From NCBI RefSeq assembly GCF_033118175.1, contig NW_026870888.1:4278001-4342000 (forward strand): a stretch of 64,000 nucleotides of DNA. The letters run 5' to 3'. This DNA comes from Dama dama. Its lineage: Eukaryota > Chordata > Mammalia > Artiodactyla > Cervidae. How positions within the stretch are numbered: position 1 is the first letter of the stretch; each line of letters opens with the position of its first letter. The notes beneath the pieces are model-generated. The model worked only from the letters and a program-made list of their open reading frames with translations. It made no database searches and was not told where the DNA came from. Shown piece by piece: positions 25,850 through 39,790 of this stretch. The translations under genes were made by a program, and so were the position numbers.

Positions 25850-28800
25850 GGAGTCCTGACATCGCTGAACAAAAACGTGTCTGGAAGGGCCCTCCCCGTC
25901 GTAACTCGAGATTATACCCCAGGTTCCGGCCGCAACTCGAGAAAAACCATGAGACTTCCCCCTCGCCGCGAGATGAGGCCCGATTCCCCTGCACTGCGTG
26001 CAGAGCAATTCCGTGTTCCACATCAAACATGAAAGGAGTCTTGATTTCCTTAATGGCACTCCAGAGAACACCCAAGATCACTGTCTCAAGTCTAGATGGA
26101 TCCTGAGGTCACTGTAGCAACACGAAAGTGCTTCATGGACCCCAAATCAACTCGAGATGAGAGATTCGTCCCTGGCTTCGACTCAAGAGGAATACCCACT
26201 TTCCACAAGCACCTCAGGAGGAGGCTACTCTCAGCTACAGGTATGTGAGAGGGACCCTGAGTTTGTGGCCTCAAGTGGAATGGACACCGAGATGCTCTGA
26301 CTCGAAGGAAGGCTGGATATCCCTGCAGTGAATTGAAAGCAGGCTCGTCTTGCATCTCCCACGACGAAGGGATGTCTGAGTCCCCTGTGGAGACCACAGA
26401 GAATGACCTAGTTCTCCGCCTCATCGCGACCGGAGGCCTCACGTCCTTTGAAAACTCGAGAGGTCCGCGGAGATCAATGCTTCGAAAGGAGACGATGTCT
26501 GAGTCCTCTTGAAAATGGATAGGAGTCCCAGGATCCCTGTGGCATGTGGAAAGCGACCCTGGTTCTCCCGCCTCACGTGGAGACGCGTCCCAATGGCCAT
26601 GCCAAGACTCGAGGAGAATCCCGAGGTGTCCCTCGCACCTAGGCAGGAGTCCTGACGTCGCTGAACAAACACGTGTCTGGAAGGGCCCTCCCCGTCGTAA
26701 CTCGAGAATATACCCCATGTTCCGGCCGCAACTCGAGAAAAACCATGAGACTTCCCCCTCGCCGCGAGATGAGGGCGATTCCCCTGCACTGCGTGCAAAG
26801 CAATGCCGTATTCCACATCAAACATGAAAGGAGCCTTGATTTCCTTAATGGCACTCCAGAGAACACCCAAGATCACTGTCTCAAATCTAGAGGGATCCTG
26901 AGGTCACTGTAGCAACACGAAAGGGCTCCGTCAACCCCAAATCAACTCGAGATGAGAGCTTCTTCCCTAGCTTCGACTCAAGAGGAATACCCACTTTCCA
27001 CAAGCACCTCAAGAGGAGGCTTCTCCCAGCTACAGGTATGTGAGAGGGACCCTGAGTTTGTGGCCTCAAGTGGAATGGACACCGAGATGCTCTGACTCGA
27101 AGGAAGGCCGGATATCCCTGCAGTGAATTGAATGCAGGCTCGTCTTGCATCTCTCACGACGAAGGGATGTCTGAATCCCTTGTGGAGACCACAGCGAATG
27201 ACCTAGTTCTCTGCCTCATCGCGACCGGAGGCCTCACGTCCTTTGAAACCTCGAGAGGTCCGCGAAGATCAATGCTTCCAAAGGAGACGATGCCTGACTC
27301 ACTTGAAAATGGATAGGAGTCCCAGGATCCCTGTGGCACCTGGAAAGGGACCCTGTGTCTCCCGCCACACGTGGAGACGCGTCCCAATGGCCATGCCAAG
27401 ACTCGAGGAGAATCCCGAGGTGTCCCTCGCACCTAGGCAGGAGTCCTGACGTCGCTGAAGAAAAACGTGTCTGGAAGGGCCCTCCCCGTCGTAACTCGAG
27501 AATATACCCCAGCTTCCACCCGCAACTCGAGAAAAACCATGAGACTTCCCCCTCGCTGCGAGATGAGGCCCGATTCCCCTGCACTGCGTGCAGAGCAATT
27601 CCGTGTTCCACATCAAACATGAAAGGAGCCTTGATTTCCTTGATGGCACTCCAGAGAACACCCAAGATCACTGTCTGAATTCTAGAGGGATCCTGAGGTC
27701 ACTGTAGCAACACGAAAGGGCTCCGTGGACCCCAAATCAACTCGAGATGAGAGCTTCGTCCCTGGCTTCGACTCAAGAGGAATACCCACTTTCCTCAAGC
27801 ACCTCAAGAGGAGGCTACTCTCAGCTACAGGTATGTGAGAGGGACCCTGAGTTTGCGGCCTCAAGTGGAATGGACACCGAGATGCTCTGACTCGGAGGAA
27901 GGCCGGATATCCCTGCAGTGAATTGAATGCAGGCTCGTCTTGCATCTCCCACGACGAAGGGATGTCTGAATTCCCTGTGGAGACCACAGAGAAAGACCTA
28001 GTTCTCCACCTCATCGCGACCAGAGGGCTCACGTCATTTGAAAACTCGAGAGGTCCGCGGAGATCAATGCTTCCAAAGGAGACAATGCCTGACTCCTCTT
28101 GAAAATGGATAGGAGTCCCAGGATCCCTGTGGCACGTGGAAAGCGACCATGGGTCTCCCGCCTCACGTGGAGACGCGTCCCAATGGCCATGCCAAGACTC
28201 GAGGAGAATCCCGATGTGTCCCTCGCACCTAGGCAGGAGTCCTGACATCGCTGAACAAAAACGTGTCTGGAAGGGCCCTCCCCATCGTAACTCGAGAATA
28301 TACCCCAGGTTCCGGCCGCAACTCGAGAAAAACCATGAGACTTCCCCCTCGCCGCGAGATGAGGCCCTATTCCCCTGCACTGCGTGCAGAGCAATTCCGT
28401 GTTCCACATCAAACATGAAAGGAGCCTTGATTTCCTTAATGGCACTCCAGATAACACCCAAGATCACTGTCTCAAGTCTAGAGGGATCCTGAGGTACTGT
28501 AGCAACACGAAAGTGCTCCATGGACCCCAAATCAACTCGAGATGAGAGATTCGTCCCTGGCTTCGACTCAAGAGGAATACCCACTTTCCACAAGCACCTC
28601 AGGAGGAGGCTTCTCTCAGCTACAGGTATGTGAGAGGGACCCTGAGTTTGTGGCCTCAAGTGGAATGGACACCGAGATGCTCTGACTCGAAGGAAGGCCG
28701 GATATCCCTGCAGTGAATTGAAAGCAAGCTCTTCTTGCATCTCCCACGATGAAGGGATGTCTGAGTCCCCTGTGGAGACCACAGAGAAAGACCTAGTTCT

Positions 28801-31150
28801 CCGCCTCATCGCGACCGGAGGCCTCACGTCCTTTGAAAACTCGAGAGGTCCGCGGAGATCAATGCTTCGAAAGGAGACGATGTCTGAGTCCTCTTGAAAA
28901 TGGATAGGAGTCCCAGGATCCCTGTGGCACTTGGAAAGGTACCCTGGGTCTCCCGCCGCACGTGGAGACGCGTTCCAATTGCCATGCCAAGACTCGAGGA
29001 GAATCCCGAGGTGTCCCTCGCACCTAGGCAGGAGTCCTGACGTCCCTGAACAAACAGGTGTCTGGAAGGGCCCTCCTCGTCGTATTTCGAGAATATACCC
29101 CAGGTTCCGGCCGCAATTCGAGAAAAACCATGAGACTTTCCCTTCGCCGCGAGATGAGGCCCGATTCCCCTGCACTGCGTGCAGAGCAATTCCGTGTTCC
29201 ACATCAAACATGAAAGGAGCCTTGATTTCCTTGATGGCACTCCAGAGAACACCCAAGATCACAGTCTCAAGTCTAGAGGGATCCTGAGGTCACTGTAGCA
29301 ACAAGAAAGGGCTCCGTGGACCCCAAATCAACTCGAGATGATAGCTTCTTCCCTGGCTTCGACTCAAGAGGAATACCCACTTTCCACAAGCACCTCAAGA
29401 GGAGGCTTCTCTCAGCTACAGGTATGTGAGAGGGACCCTGAGTTTGTGGCCTCAAGTGGAATGGACACCGAGATGCTCTGACTCGAAGGAAGGCCAGATA
29501 TCCCTGCAGTGAATTGAATGCAGGCTCGTCTTGCATCTCCCACGACGAAGGGTTGTCTGAATCCCCTGTGGAGACCACAGAGAAAGACCTAGTTCTCCGA
29601 CTCATCGTGACCGGAGGCCTCACGTCCTTTGAAAACTCGAGAAGTCCGCGGAGATCAATGCTTCCAAAGGAGACGATGCCTGACTCCTCTAGAAAATGGA
29701 TAGGAGTTCCAGGATCCCTGTGGAACGTGGAAAGCGACCCTGGGTCTCCCGCCTCACGTGGAGACGCGTCCCAATGGCCATGCCAAGACTCGAGGAGAAT
29801 CCCGAGGTGTCCCTCGCACCTAGGCAGGAGTCCTGACGTCGCTGAAGAAACACGTGTCTGGAAGGGCCCTCCCCGTCGTAACTCGAGAATATACCCCAGG
29901 TTCCGGCCCCAACTCGAGAAAAAACATGAGAATTCCCCCTCGCCGCGAGATGAGGCCCGATTCCCTGCACGGTATGCAGAGCAATTCCGTGTTCCACATC
30001 AAACATGAAAGGAGCCTTGATTTCCTTGATGGCACTCCAGAGAACACCCAAGATCACTGTCTCAAGTCTAGAGGGATCCTGAGGTCACTGTAGCAACACG
30101 AAAGGGCTCCGTGGACCGCAAATCAACTCGAGATGAGAGCTTCATCCCTGGCTTCGACTCAAGAGGAATACCCATTTTCCACAAGCACCTCAAGAGGAGG
30201 CTTCTCTCAGCTACAGGTATGGGAGAGGTACCCTGAGTTTGTGGCCTCAAGTGGAATGGACACCGAGATGCTCTGACTCGAAGGAAGGCCGGATATCCCT
30301 GCAGTGAATTGAATGCAGGCTCGTCTTGCATCTCCCACGACGAAGGGATGTCTGAATCCCCTGTGGAGACCACAGAGAAAGACCTAGTTCTCCACCTCAT
30401 CGCGACCGGAGGCCTCACGTCCTTTGAAAACTCGAGAGGTCCGCGGAGATCAGTGCTTCAAAAGGAGACGATGCCTGAGTCCTCTTGAAAATGGATAGGA
30501 GTCCCAGGATCCCTGTGGCACGTGGAAAGCGACCCTGGGTCTCCCGCCTCACGTGGAGACCCGTCCCAATCGCTATGCCAAGACTCGAGGAGAATCCCGA
30601 GGTGTCCCTCGCACCTAGGCAGGAGTCCTGACGTCGCTGAACAAACACGTGTCTGGAAGGCCCCTCCCCGTCGTAATTCGAGAATATACCCCAGGTTCCG
30701 GCCGCAACTCGAGAAAAACCATGAGACTTCCCCCTCGCCGCGAGATGAGGCCCTATTCCCTGCACTACATGCAGAGCAATTCCGTGTTCCACATCAAACA
30801 TGAAAGGAGCCTTGATTTCCTTGATGGCACTCCAGAGAACACCCAAGATCACTGTCTCAAGTCTAGAGGGATCCTGAGGTTACTGTAGCAACACGAAAGG
30901 GCTCCATGGACCCCAAATCAACTCGAGATGAGAGATTCGTCCCTGGCTTCGACTCAAGAGGAATACCCACTTTCCACAAGCACTTCAGGAGGAGGCTACT
31001 CTCAGCTACAGGTATGTGAGAGGGACCCTGAATTTGTGGCCTCAAGTGGAATGGACACCGAGATGCTCTGACTCGAAGGAAGGCCGGATATCCCTGCAGT
31101 GAATTGAAAGCAGGCCCTTCTTGCAACTCCCACGATGAAGGGATGTCTGA
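25850..31150. repeat. 3-monomer periodicity of about 2,386 bp
   Basis: A linked variant group recurs every three monomers. It comprises ctccatgg or cttcatgg after the gtagcaac motif (about 26,116, 28,500 and 30,886), gagattcgtcc (26,161, 28,547 and 30,934), tcaggaggaggct (about 26,212, 28,597 and 30,984) and gaattgaaagca (about 26,331, 28,718 and 31,104). The first two copies also share gacatcgctgaacaaaaacg and cgatgtctgagtcc. This is a local higher-order repeat of three monomers. Confidence 0.72.
26390..28090. repeat. 7-monomer-offset duplication, copy 1
   Basis: This shares with 31,958-33,660 (offset about 5,568 bp) the variants ccctggttctcc, gagcttcttccctagc, ctctcacgacg, gaatcccttgtgg, tggcacctgg, cgccacacgtgg, gaagaaaaacg, agcttccacccgc, tttcctcaagc and accagagggctcacg. 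The boundaries are placed where the shared variants start and stop. Confidence 0.8.
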
Positions 31151-31957
31151 ATCCCCTGTGGAGACCACAGAGAAAGACCTAGTTCTCCGCCTCATCGCGA
31201 CCGGAGGCCTCACTTCCTTTTAAAACTCGAAAGGTCCGCGGAGATCAATGCTTTCAAAGGAGACGATGCCTGAGTCCTATTGAAAATGGATAGGAGTCCC
31301 AGGATCCCTGTGGCACTTGGAAAGGGACCCTGGGTCTCCCGCCTCACGTGGAGACGCGTCCAAATGGCCATGCCAAGACTCGAGGAGAATCCCGACGTGT
31401 CCCTCGCACCTAGGCAGGAGTTCTGACATCGCTGAACAAACACGTGTCTGGAAGGTCCCTCCCCGTCGTATTTCGAGAATATACCCCAGGTTCTGGTCGC
31501 AACTCGAGAAAAACCATGAGACTTCCCCCTCGCCGCGATATGAGGCCCGATTCCCCTGCACTGCGTGCAGAGCATTTCCGTGTTCCACATCAAACATGAA
31601 AGGAGCCTTGATTTCCTTGATGGCACTCCGGAGAACACCCAAGATCACTGTCTCAAGTCTAGAGGAATCCTGAGGTCACTATAGCAAGACGAAAGGGCTC
31701 CCTGGACCCCAAATCAACTCGAGATGAGAGCTACGTCCATGGCTTCAACTCAAGAGGAATACCCACTTTCCACAAGCACCTAAAGAGGAGGTTTCTCTCA
31801 GCTACAGGTATGTGAGAGGGACCCTGAGTTTGTGGCCTCAAGTGGAATGGTCACCGAGATGCTCTGACTCGAAGGATGGCCGGATATCCGTGCAGTGAAT
31901 TGAATGCAGGTTCGTCTTCCATCTCCCACGATGAAGGGATGTCTGAATCCCCTGTGC

Positions 31958-33660
31958 AGACCACAGAGAATGACCTAGTTCTCCACCTCATTGCGACCGG
32001 AGGCCTCACGTCCTTTGAAAACTCGAGAGGTCCGCGGAGATCAATGCTTCCAAAGGAGATGATGCCTGACTCCTCTTGAAAATGGATAGGAGTCCGAGGA
32101 TCCCTGTGGCACGTGGAAAGCGACCCTGGTTCTCCCGCCTCACGTGGAGACGCGTCCCAATGGCCATGCCAAGACTCGAGGAGAATCCCGAGGTGTCCCT
32201 CGCACCTAGGCAGGAGTCCTGACGTCGCTGAACAAACACGTGTCTGGAAGGGCCCTCCCCGTCGTAACTCGAGAATATACCCCAGGTTCCGGCCGCAACT
32301 CGAGAAAAACCATGAGACTTCCCGCTCGCCGCGAGATGAGGCCCGATTCCCCTGCACTGCGTGCAGAGCAATGCCGTGTTCCACATCAAACATGAAAGGA
32401 GCCTTGATTTCCTTAATGGCACTCCAGAGAACACCCAAGATCACTGTCTCAAGTCTAGAGGGATCCTGAGGTCACTGTAGCAACACGATAGGGCTCCGTG
32501 AACCCCAAATCAACTCGAGATGAGAGCTTCTTCCCTAGCTTCGACTCAAGAGGAATACCCACTTTCCACAAGCACCTCAAGAGGAGGCTTCTCTCAGCTA
32601 CAGGTATGTGAGAGGGACCCTGAGTTTGTGGCCTCAAGTGGAATGGACACCGAGATGCTCTGACTCGAAGGAAGGCCGGATATCCCTGCAGTGAATTGAA
32701 TGCAGGCTCGTCTTGCATCTCTCACGACGAAGGGATTTCTGAATCCCTTGTGGAGACCACAGAGAAAGACCTAGTTCTCTGCCTCATCGCGACCGGAGGC
32801 CTCACGTCCTTTGAAACCTCTAGAGGTCCGCGGAGATCAATGCTTCCAAAGGAGACGATGCCTGACTCCTCTTGAAAATGGATAGGAGTCCCAGGATCCC
32901 TGTGGCACCTGGAAAGGGACCCTGGGTCTCCCGCCACACGTGGAGACGCGTCCCAAGTGCCATGCCAAGACTCGAGGAGAATCCCGAGGTGTCCCTCGCA
33001 CCTAGGCAGGAGTCCTGACGTCGATGAAGAAAAACGTGTCTGGAAGGGCCCTCCCCGTCGTAACTCGAGAATATACCCCAGCTTCCACCCGCAACTCGAG
33101 AGAAACCATGAGACTTCCCCCTCGCCGCGAGATGAGGCCCGATTCCCCTGCACTGCGTGCAGAGAAATTCCGTGTTCCACATCAAACATGAAAGGAGCCT
33201 TGATTTCCTTGATGGCACTCCAGAGAACACCCAAGATCACTGTCTCAATTCTAGAGGGATCCTGAGGTCACTGTAGCAACACGAAAGGGCTCCGTGGACC
33301 CCAAATCAACTCGAGATGAGAGCTTCGTCCCTGGCTTCGACTCAAGAGGAATACCCACTTTCCTCAAGCACCTCAAGAGGAGGCTACTCTCAGCTACAGG
33401 TATGTGAGAGGGACCCTAAGTTTGTGGCCTCAAGTGGAATGGACACCGAGATGCTCTGACTCGAAGGAAGGCCAGATATCCCTGCAGTGAATTGAATGCA
33501 GGCTCATCTTGCATCTCCCACGACGAAGGGATGTCTGAATCCCCTGTGGAGACCACAGAGAAAGACCTAGTTCTCCACCTCATCGCGACCAGAGGGCTCA
33601 CGTCATTTGAAAACTCGAGAGGTCCACGGAGATCAATGCTTCCAAAGGAGACGATGCCTG
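31958..33660. repeat. 7-monomer-offset duplication, copy 2
   Basis: This is the counterpart of 26,390-28,090. After about 33,700 it departs from the other copy (cacgaggaaacg and caatgtctatgcc here, against cacgtggagacg and caatggccatgcc there). Confidence 0.8.
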
Positions 33661-36600
33661 ACTCCTCTTGAAAATGGATAGGAGTCCCAGGATCCCTGTA
33701 GCACGTGGAAAGCGACCCTGGGTCTCCCGCCTCACGAGGAAACGCGTCCCAATGTCTATGCCAAGACTCGAGGAGAATCCCGAAGTGTCCCTCGCACCTA
33801 GGCAGGAGTCCTGACGTCGCTGAAGAAACACGTGTCTGGAAGGGCCCTCCCCGTCGTAAATCGAGAATATACCGCAGCTTCCACCGGCTACTCGAGAAAA
33901 ACCATGAGACTTCCCCCTCGCCGCGAGATGAGGCCCGATTCCCCTGCACTGCGTGCAGAGCAATGCCGTGTTCCACATCAAACGTGAAAGGAGCCTTGAT
34001 TTCCTTGATGGCACTCCAGAGAAAACCCAAGATCACTGTCTCAAGTCTAGAGGGATCCTGAGGTCACTGTAGCAACACGAAAGTTCTCCATGGACCCCAA
34101 ATCAACTCGAGATGAGAGCTTAGTCCCTGGCTTCGACTCAAGAGGAATACCAGCTTTCCATAAGCACCTCAAGAGGAGGCTTCTCTCAGCTACAGGTATG
34201 TGAGAGGGACCCTGAGTTTGTGGCCTCAAGTGCAATGAACACCGAGATGATCTGACACGAAGTAAGGCCGGATATCCGTGCAGTGAATTGAATGCAGTCT
34301 CGGCTTGCATCTCCCAGGACGAAGGGATGTCTGAATGCCCTCTGGAGACGACAGAAATAGACCTAGTTCTCCGCCTCATCGCGAGCGGAGGCCTCAAGTC
34401 CTTTGAAAAATCGAGAGGTCCACGGAGATCAATGCTTCCAAAGGAGACGATGCCTGACTCCTCTTGAAAATGGATAGGAGTCCCAGGATCCCTGTGGCAC
34501 GTGGAAACGGAGCCTGTGTCTCCCGCCTCACGTGGAGACGCGTCCCAATTGCCATGCCAAGACTCGAGGAGAATCCCGAGGTGTCTCCCGCACCTAGGCA
34601 GGAGTCCTGACGTCGCTGAACAAACACGTGTCTGGAAGGGCCCTCCCCGTCATAACTCGAGAATATACCCCAGGTTCCAGCCGGAATTCGAGAAAAACCA
34701 TGAGAGTTCCCCATCGCTGCGAGATGAGGCCCCAATCCCCTGCACTGCGTGCAGAGCAATTCCGTGTTCCACATCAAACATGAAAAGAGCCTTGATTTCC
34801 TTGATGGCACTCCAGAGAACACCCAAGATCACTGTCTCAAGCCCAGAGGGATCCTGAGGTCACTGTAGCAACACGAAAGGGGTCCTTGGACCCCAAATCA
34901 ATTCGAGATGAGAGCTTAGTCCCTGGCTTCGACTCAAGAGGAATACCAACTTTCCACAAGCACCTCAAGAGAAGGCTTCTCTCAGCTACAGGTATGTGAG
35001 AGGGACCCTGAGTTTGTGGCCTCAAGTGGAATGGACACCGAGATGCTCTGACTCGAAGGAAGGCCGGATATCCCTGCAGTGAATTGAATGCAGGCTCGTC
35101 TTGCATCTCCCACGACGAAGGGATGTCTGAATCCCCTGTGGAGACAACCGAGAAAGACCTAGTTCTCCGCCTCATCGCGACCGGAGTCCTAACATCCTTT
35201 TAAAACTCGAGAGGTCCGCCGAGATCAATGCTTCCAAAGGAGACGATGCCTGAATCCTCTTGAAAATGGATAGAGGTCCCAGGATCCCTGTGGCACGTGG
35301 AAAGGGACCCTGGGTCTCCCGCCTCACGTGGAGACGCATCCCAATGGCCATGCCAAGACTCGAGGAGAATCCCGAGGTGTCCCTCGCACCTAGGCAGGAG
35401 TCCTGACGTCGCTGAACAAACACGTGTCTGGAAGGGACCTCCCCATCGTAACTCGAGAATATACCCAAGGTTCCGGCCGCAACTCGAGAAAAACCATGAG
35501 ACTTCCCCCTCGCCGCGAGATGAGGCCCGATTCCCCTGCACTGCGTGCAGAGCAATTCCGTGTTCCACGTCCAACGTGAAAGGAGCCTTGATTTCCTTGA
35601 TGGAACTCCAGAGAAAACCCAAGGTCACTCTCTCAAGTCTAGATGGATCCTGAGGTCACTGTAGCAACACGAAAGTACTCGGTGGACCCCAAATCAACTC
35701 GAGATGGGAGCTTAGTCCCTGGCTTCGACTCAAGAGGAAAACCAACTTTCCATAAGCACCTCAAGAGGAGGCTTCTCTCAGCTACAGGTATGGGATAGGG
35801 ACCCTGAATTTGTGGCCTCAAGTGGAATGGACACCGAGATGCTCTGACTTGAAGGAAGGCCGGATATCCCTGCAGTGAATTGAATGCAGGCTCGTCTTGC
35901 ATCTCCCAAGACGAAGGGATGAGTGAATCCCCTGGAGAGACCACCGACAAAGACCTAGTTCTCTGCCTCATCGCGACCGGAGGCCTCACATCCTTTGAAA
36001 ACTCGAGAGGCCCGTGGAGATCAATGCTTCCAAAGGAGACGATGCCTGACTCCTCTTGAAAATGGATAGGAGTCCCAGGATCCCTGTGGCACGTGGAAAG
36101 GGACCCTGGGTCTCCCGCCTCACGTGGAGACGCGTCCCAATTGCCATGCCAAGACCCGAGGAGAATCCCGAGGTGTCCCTCACACCTAGGCAGGAATCCT
36201 GATGTCGCTGAACAAACACGTGTCTGGAAGGGCCCTCCCCGTCGTAACTCGAGAATATACCCCCGGTTCCGGCCGCAACTCGAGAAAAACCATCAGACTT
36301 CCCCCTCGCCGCGAGATGAGGCCCGATTCCCCTGCACTGCGTGCAGAGCAATTCCGTGTTCCACATCAAACGTGAAAGGAGCCTTGATTTCCTTGATGGC
36401 TCTCCAGAGAAAACCTAAGATCACTGTCTCAAGTCTAGAGGGATCCTGAGGTCACTGTAGCAACATGAAAGGGCTCCGTGGACCCCAAATCAACTCGAGA
36501 TGAGATCTTAGTCCCTGGCTTCGAATCAAGAGGAATACCAACTTTCCACAAGCACCTCAAGAGGAGGCTTCTCTCAGCTACAGGTATGTGAGAGGGACCC

Positions 36601-37894
36601 TGAGTTTGTGGCCTCAAGTGGAATGGACACCGAGATGCTCTGACTCGACGGAAGGCCGGATATCCCTGCAGTGAATTGAATGCAGGCTCGTCTTGCATCT
36701 CCCAAGACGAAGGGATGTCTGAATCCCCTGTGGAGACCACCGAGAAAGACCTAGTTCTCCGCCTCATAGCGAACGGAGGCCTAACATCCTTTTATAACTC
36801 GAGAGGTCCGCCGAGATCAATGCTTCCAAAGGAGACGATGCCTGAATCCTCTTGAAAATGGATAGAGGTACCAGGATCCCTGTGGCACCTGGAAGGGGAC
36901 CCTGGGTCTCCCGTCTCACGTGGAGACGCGTCCCAATGGCCATGCCAAGACTCGAGGAGAATCCCGAGGTGTCCCTCGCACCTAGGCAGGAGTCCTGACG
37001 TCGCTGAACAAACACGTGTCTGGAAGGGCCCTCCCCATCGTAACTCGAGAATATACCCCAGGTTAAGGCCGCAACGCGAGTAAAACCATGAGACTTCACC
37101 CTCGCCGCGAGATGAGGCCTGATTCCCCTGCACTGCGTGCACAGCAATTCCGTGTTCCACATCAAACGTGAAAGGAGCCTTGATTTCCTTGATGGCACTC
37201 CAGAGAACACCCAAGATCACTGTCTCAAGTCTAGAGGGATCCTGAGGTCACTGTAGCAACACGAAAGGGCTCCGTGGACCCCAAATCAACTCGAGATGAG
37301 AGCTTCGTCCCTGGCTTCGACTCAAGAGGAATACCCACTTTCCACAAGCACCTCAAGAGGAGGCTTCTCTCAGCTACAGGTATGTGAGAGGGACCCTGAG
37401 TTTGTGGCCTCAAGTGGAATGGACACCGAGATGCTCTGACTCGAAGGAAGGCCGGATATCCCTGCAGTGAATTGAATGCAGGCTCGTCTTGCATCTCCCA
37501 AAACGAAGGGATGTCTGAATCCCCTGTGGAGACCACCGAGAAAGACCTAGTTCTCCGCCTCATCGCGACCGGAGGCCTCACATCTTTTGAAAAGTCGAGA
37601 GGTCCGCCGAGATCAATGCTTCCAAAGGAGACGATGCCTGACTCCTCTTGAAAATGGATAGGAGTCCCAGGATCCCTGTGGCACGTGGAAAGGGACGCTG
37701 GGTCTCCCGCCTCACGTGGAGACGCGTCCCAATTGCCATGCCAAGACTCGAGGAGAATCCCGAGGTGTCCCTCGCACCTAGGCAGGAGTCCTGATGACGC
37801 TGAACAAACACGTGTCTGGAAGGGCCCTCCCCGTCGTAACTCGAGAATATACCCCAGGTTCCGGCCGCAACTCGAGAAAAACCATGAGACTTCC

Positions 37895-39790
37895 CCGTCG
37901 CCACGAGATGAGTCCCGATTCCCCTGCACTGCGTGCAGAGCAATTCTGTGTTCCACATCAAACGTGAAAGGAGCCTGGATTTCCTTGATGGCACTCCAGA
38001 GAACACCCAAGATCACTGTCTCAAGTCTAGAGGGATCCTGAGGTCACTGTAGCAACACGAAAGGGCTCCGTGGACCCCAAATCAACTCGAGATGAGAACT
38101 TAGTTCCTGGCTTCGACTCAAGAGGAATACCAACTTTCCACAAGCACATCAAGAGGAGGCTTCTCTCAGCTACAGGTATGTGAGAGGGACCCTGAGTTTG
38201 TGGCCTCAAGTGGAATGGACACCGAGATGCTCTGACTCGGAAGAAGGCCGGATATCCGTGCAGTGAATTGAATGCAGGCTCGTCTTGCATCTCCCAAGAC
38301 GAAGGGATGTCTGAATCCCCTGTGGAGACCACCAAGAAAGACCTAGTTCTCCGCCTCATCGCGACCGGAGGCCTAACATCCTTTTAAAACTCGAGAGGTC
38401 CGCCGAGATCAATGCTTCCAAAGGAGACGATGCCTGAGTCCTCTTGAAAATGGATAGGAGTCCCAGGATCCCTGTGGAACGTGGAAAGGGACACTGGGTC
38501 TCCCGCCTCACTTCGAGACGCATCCCAATGGCCATGCCAAGACTCGAGGAGAATCCCGAGGTGTCCCTCGCACCTAGGCAGGAGTCCTGACCTTGCTGAA
38601 CAAACACGTGTCTGGAAGGGCCCTCCCCTTTGTAACTCGAGAATATACCCCAGGTTCCGGCCGCAACTCGAGAAAAACCATGAGACTTCCCCCTAGCCGC
38701 GAGATGAGGCCCGATTCCCCTGCACTGCGTGCAGAGCAATTCCGTGTTCCACATCAAACGGGAAAGGAGCCTTGATTTCCTTAATGGCACTCCAGGGAAA
38801 ACCCAAGATCACTGTCTCAAGTCTAGAGGGATCCTGAGGTCACAGTAGCAACATGAAAGGTCTCCGTGGTCCCCAAATCAACTCGAGATGGAAGCTTAGT
38901 CCATGGCTTCGACTCAAGAGGAATACCAACTTTCCACCAGCATCTCAAGAAGTGGCTTCTCTCACCTACAAGTATGTGAGAGGGACCCTGAGTTTGTGGC
39001 CTCAAGTGGAATGGACACCGAGATGCTCGGACTGGGAGGAAGGCCAGATATCCCTGCAGTGAATTGAATGCAGGCTCGTCTTGCATCTCCCAAGAGAAAG
39101 GGATGTCTGAATCCCCTGTGGAGACCACAGAGAAAGACCTAGGCCTCCGCCTCATCGCGACCGGAGGCCTCACATCCTTTGAAAACTTGAGAGGTCCGCC
39201 GAGATCAATGCTTCCAAAGGAGACGATGCCTGATTCCTCTTGAAAATGGATAGGAGTCCCAGGATCCATGTGGCACGTGGAAAGGGACTCTGGGTCTCCC
39301 GCCTCACGTGGAGATGCGTCCCAATGGCCATGCCAAGACTCGAGGAGAATCCCGAGGTGGCCCTCGCACCTAGGCAGGAGTCCTGACGTCGCTGAACAAA
39401 CACGTTTATGGAAGGGTCCTCCCCGTCGAAACTCGAGAATATACCCCAGGTTCCGGCCGCAACTCGAGAAAAACCATGAGACTTCCCCCTCGCCGCGAGA
39501 TGAGGCCCGATTCGCCTGCACTGCGTGCAGATCAATTCCGTGTTCCACATCAAACATGAAAGGAGCCTTGAAATCCTTGATGGCACTCCAGAGAACACCC
39601 AAGATCACTGTCTCAAGTCTAGAGGGATCCTGAGGTCACTGTAGCAACAAGAAAGGGTCCCGTGGACCCCAAATCAACTCGAGATGAGAGCTTTGTCCCT
39701 GGCTTCGACTCAAGAGGAATACCAGCTTTCCACAAGCACCTCAAGAGGAGGCTTCTCTCAGCTACAAGTATGTGAGAGGGACCCTGAGTT
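37895..39790. repeat. 4-monomer-offset duplication, copy 1
   Basis: This shares with 41,080-42,975 (offset 3,185-3,186 bp) the variants caattctgtgttcc, gcctggatttcc, agttcctggcttcg, ctcggaagaaggcc with atatccgtgc, cacttcgagacgc, ctgaccttgctg, ccgtggtcccc, ccatgtggcacg, gggtcccgtgg and ctacaagtatg. Identity breaks off on the right where one copy has ctcggaggaaggcc and the other gattcgaagtaagacc. Confidence 0.82.

Larger units (their letters stand above)
25455..33408. repeat. Monomer subfamily B block
   Basis: Ten consecutive monomers mostly carry cccacgacg, cactgtagcaac, gagaacaccc, caatggccatg, cgaaggaagg, gagcttcgtcc or a close variant, and acatgaaagg in place of the subfamily A states. Some units are hybrids: the one near 28,977 has caattgcc. 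The block also contains the 3-monomer and 7-monomer duplications described separately. Confidence 0.72.

Noticed and set aside
27682..29262. Longest minus-strand open frame in the left array (526 codons), and similar 261-codon frames repeated in most monomers
   Set aside because: The same peptide recurs every monomer, is broken at random by indels, and spans two monomers only because the unit at 27,840 is 795 bp, a multiple of 3. It has no domain I recognise and no neighbouring gene signals. It is satellite sequence read as protein.
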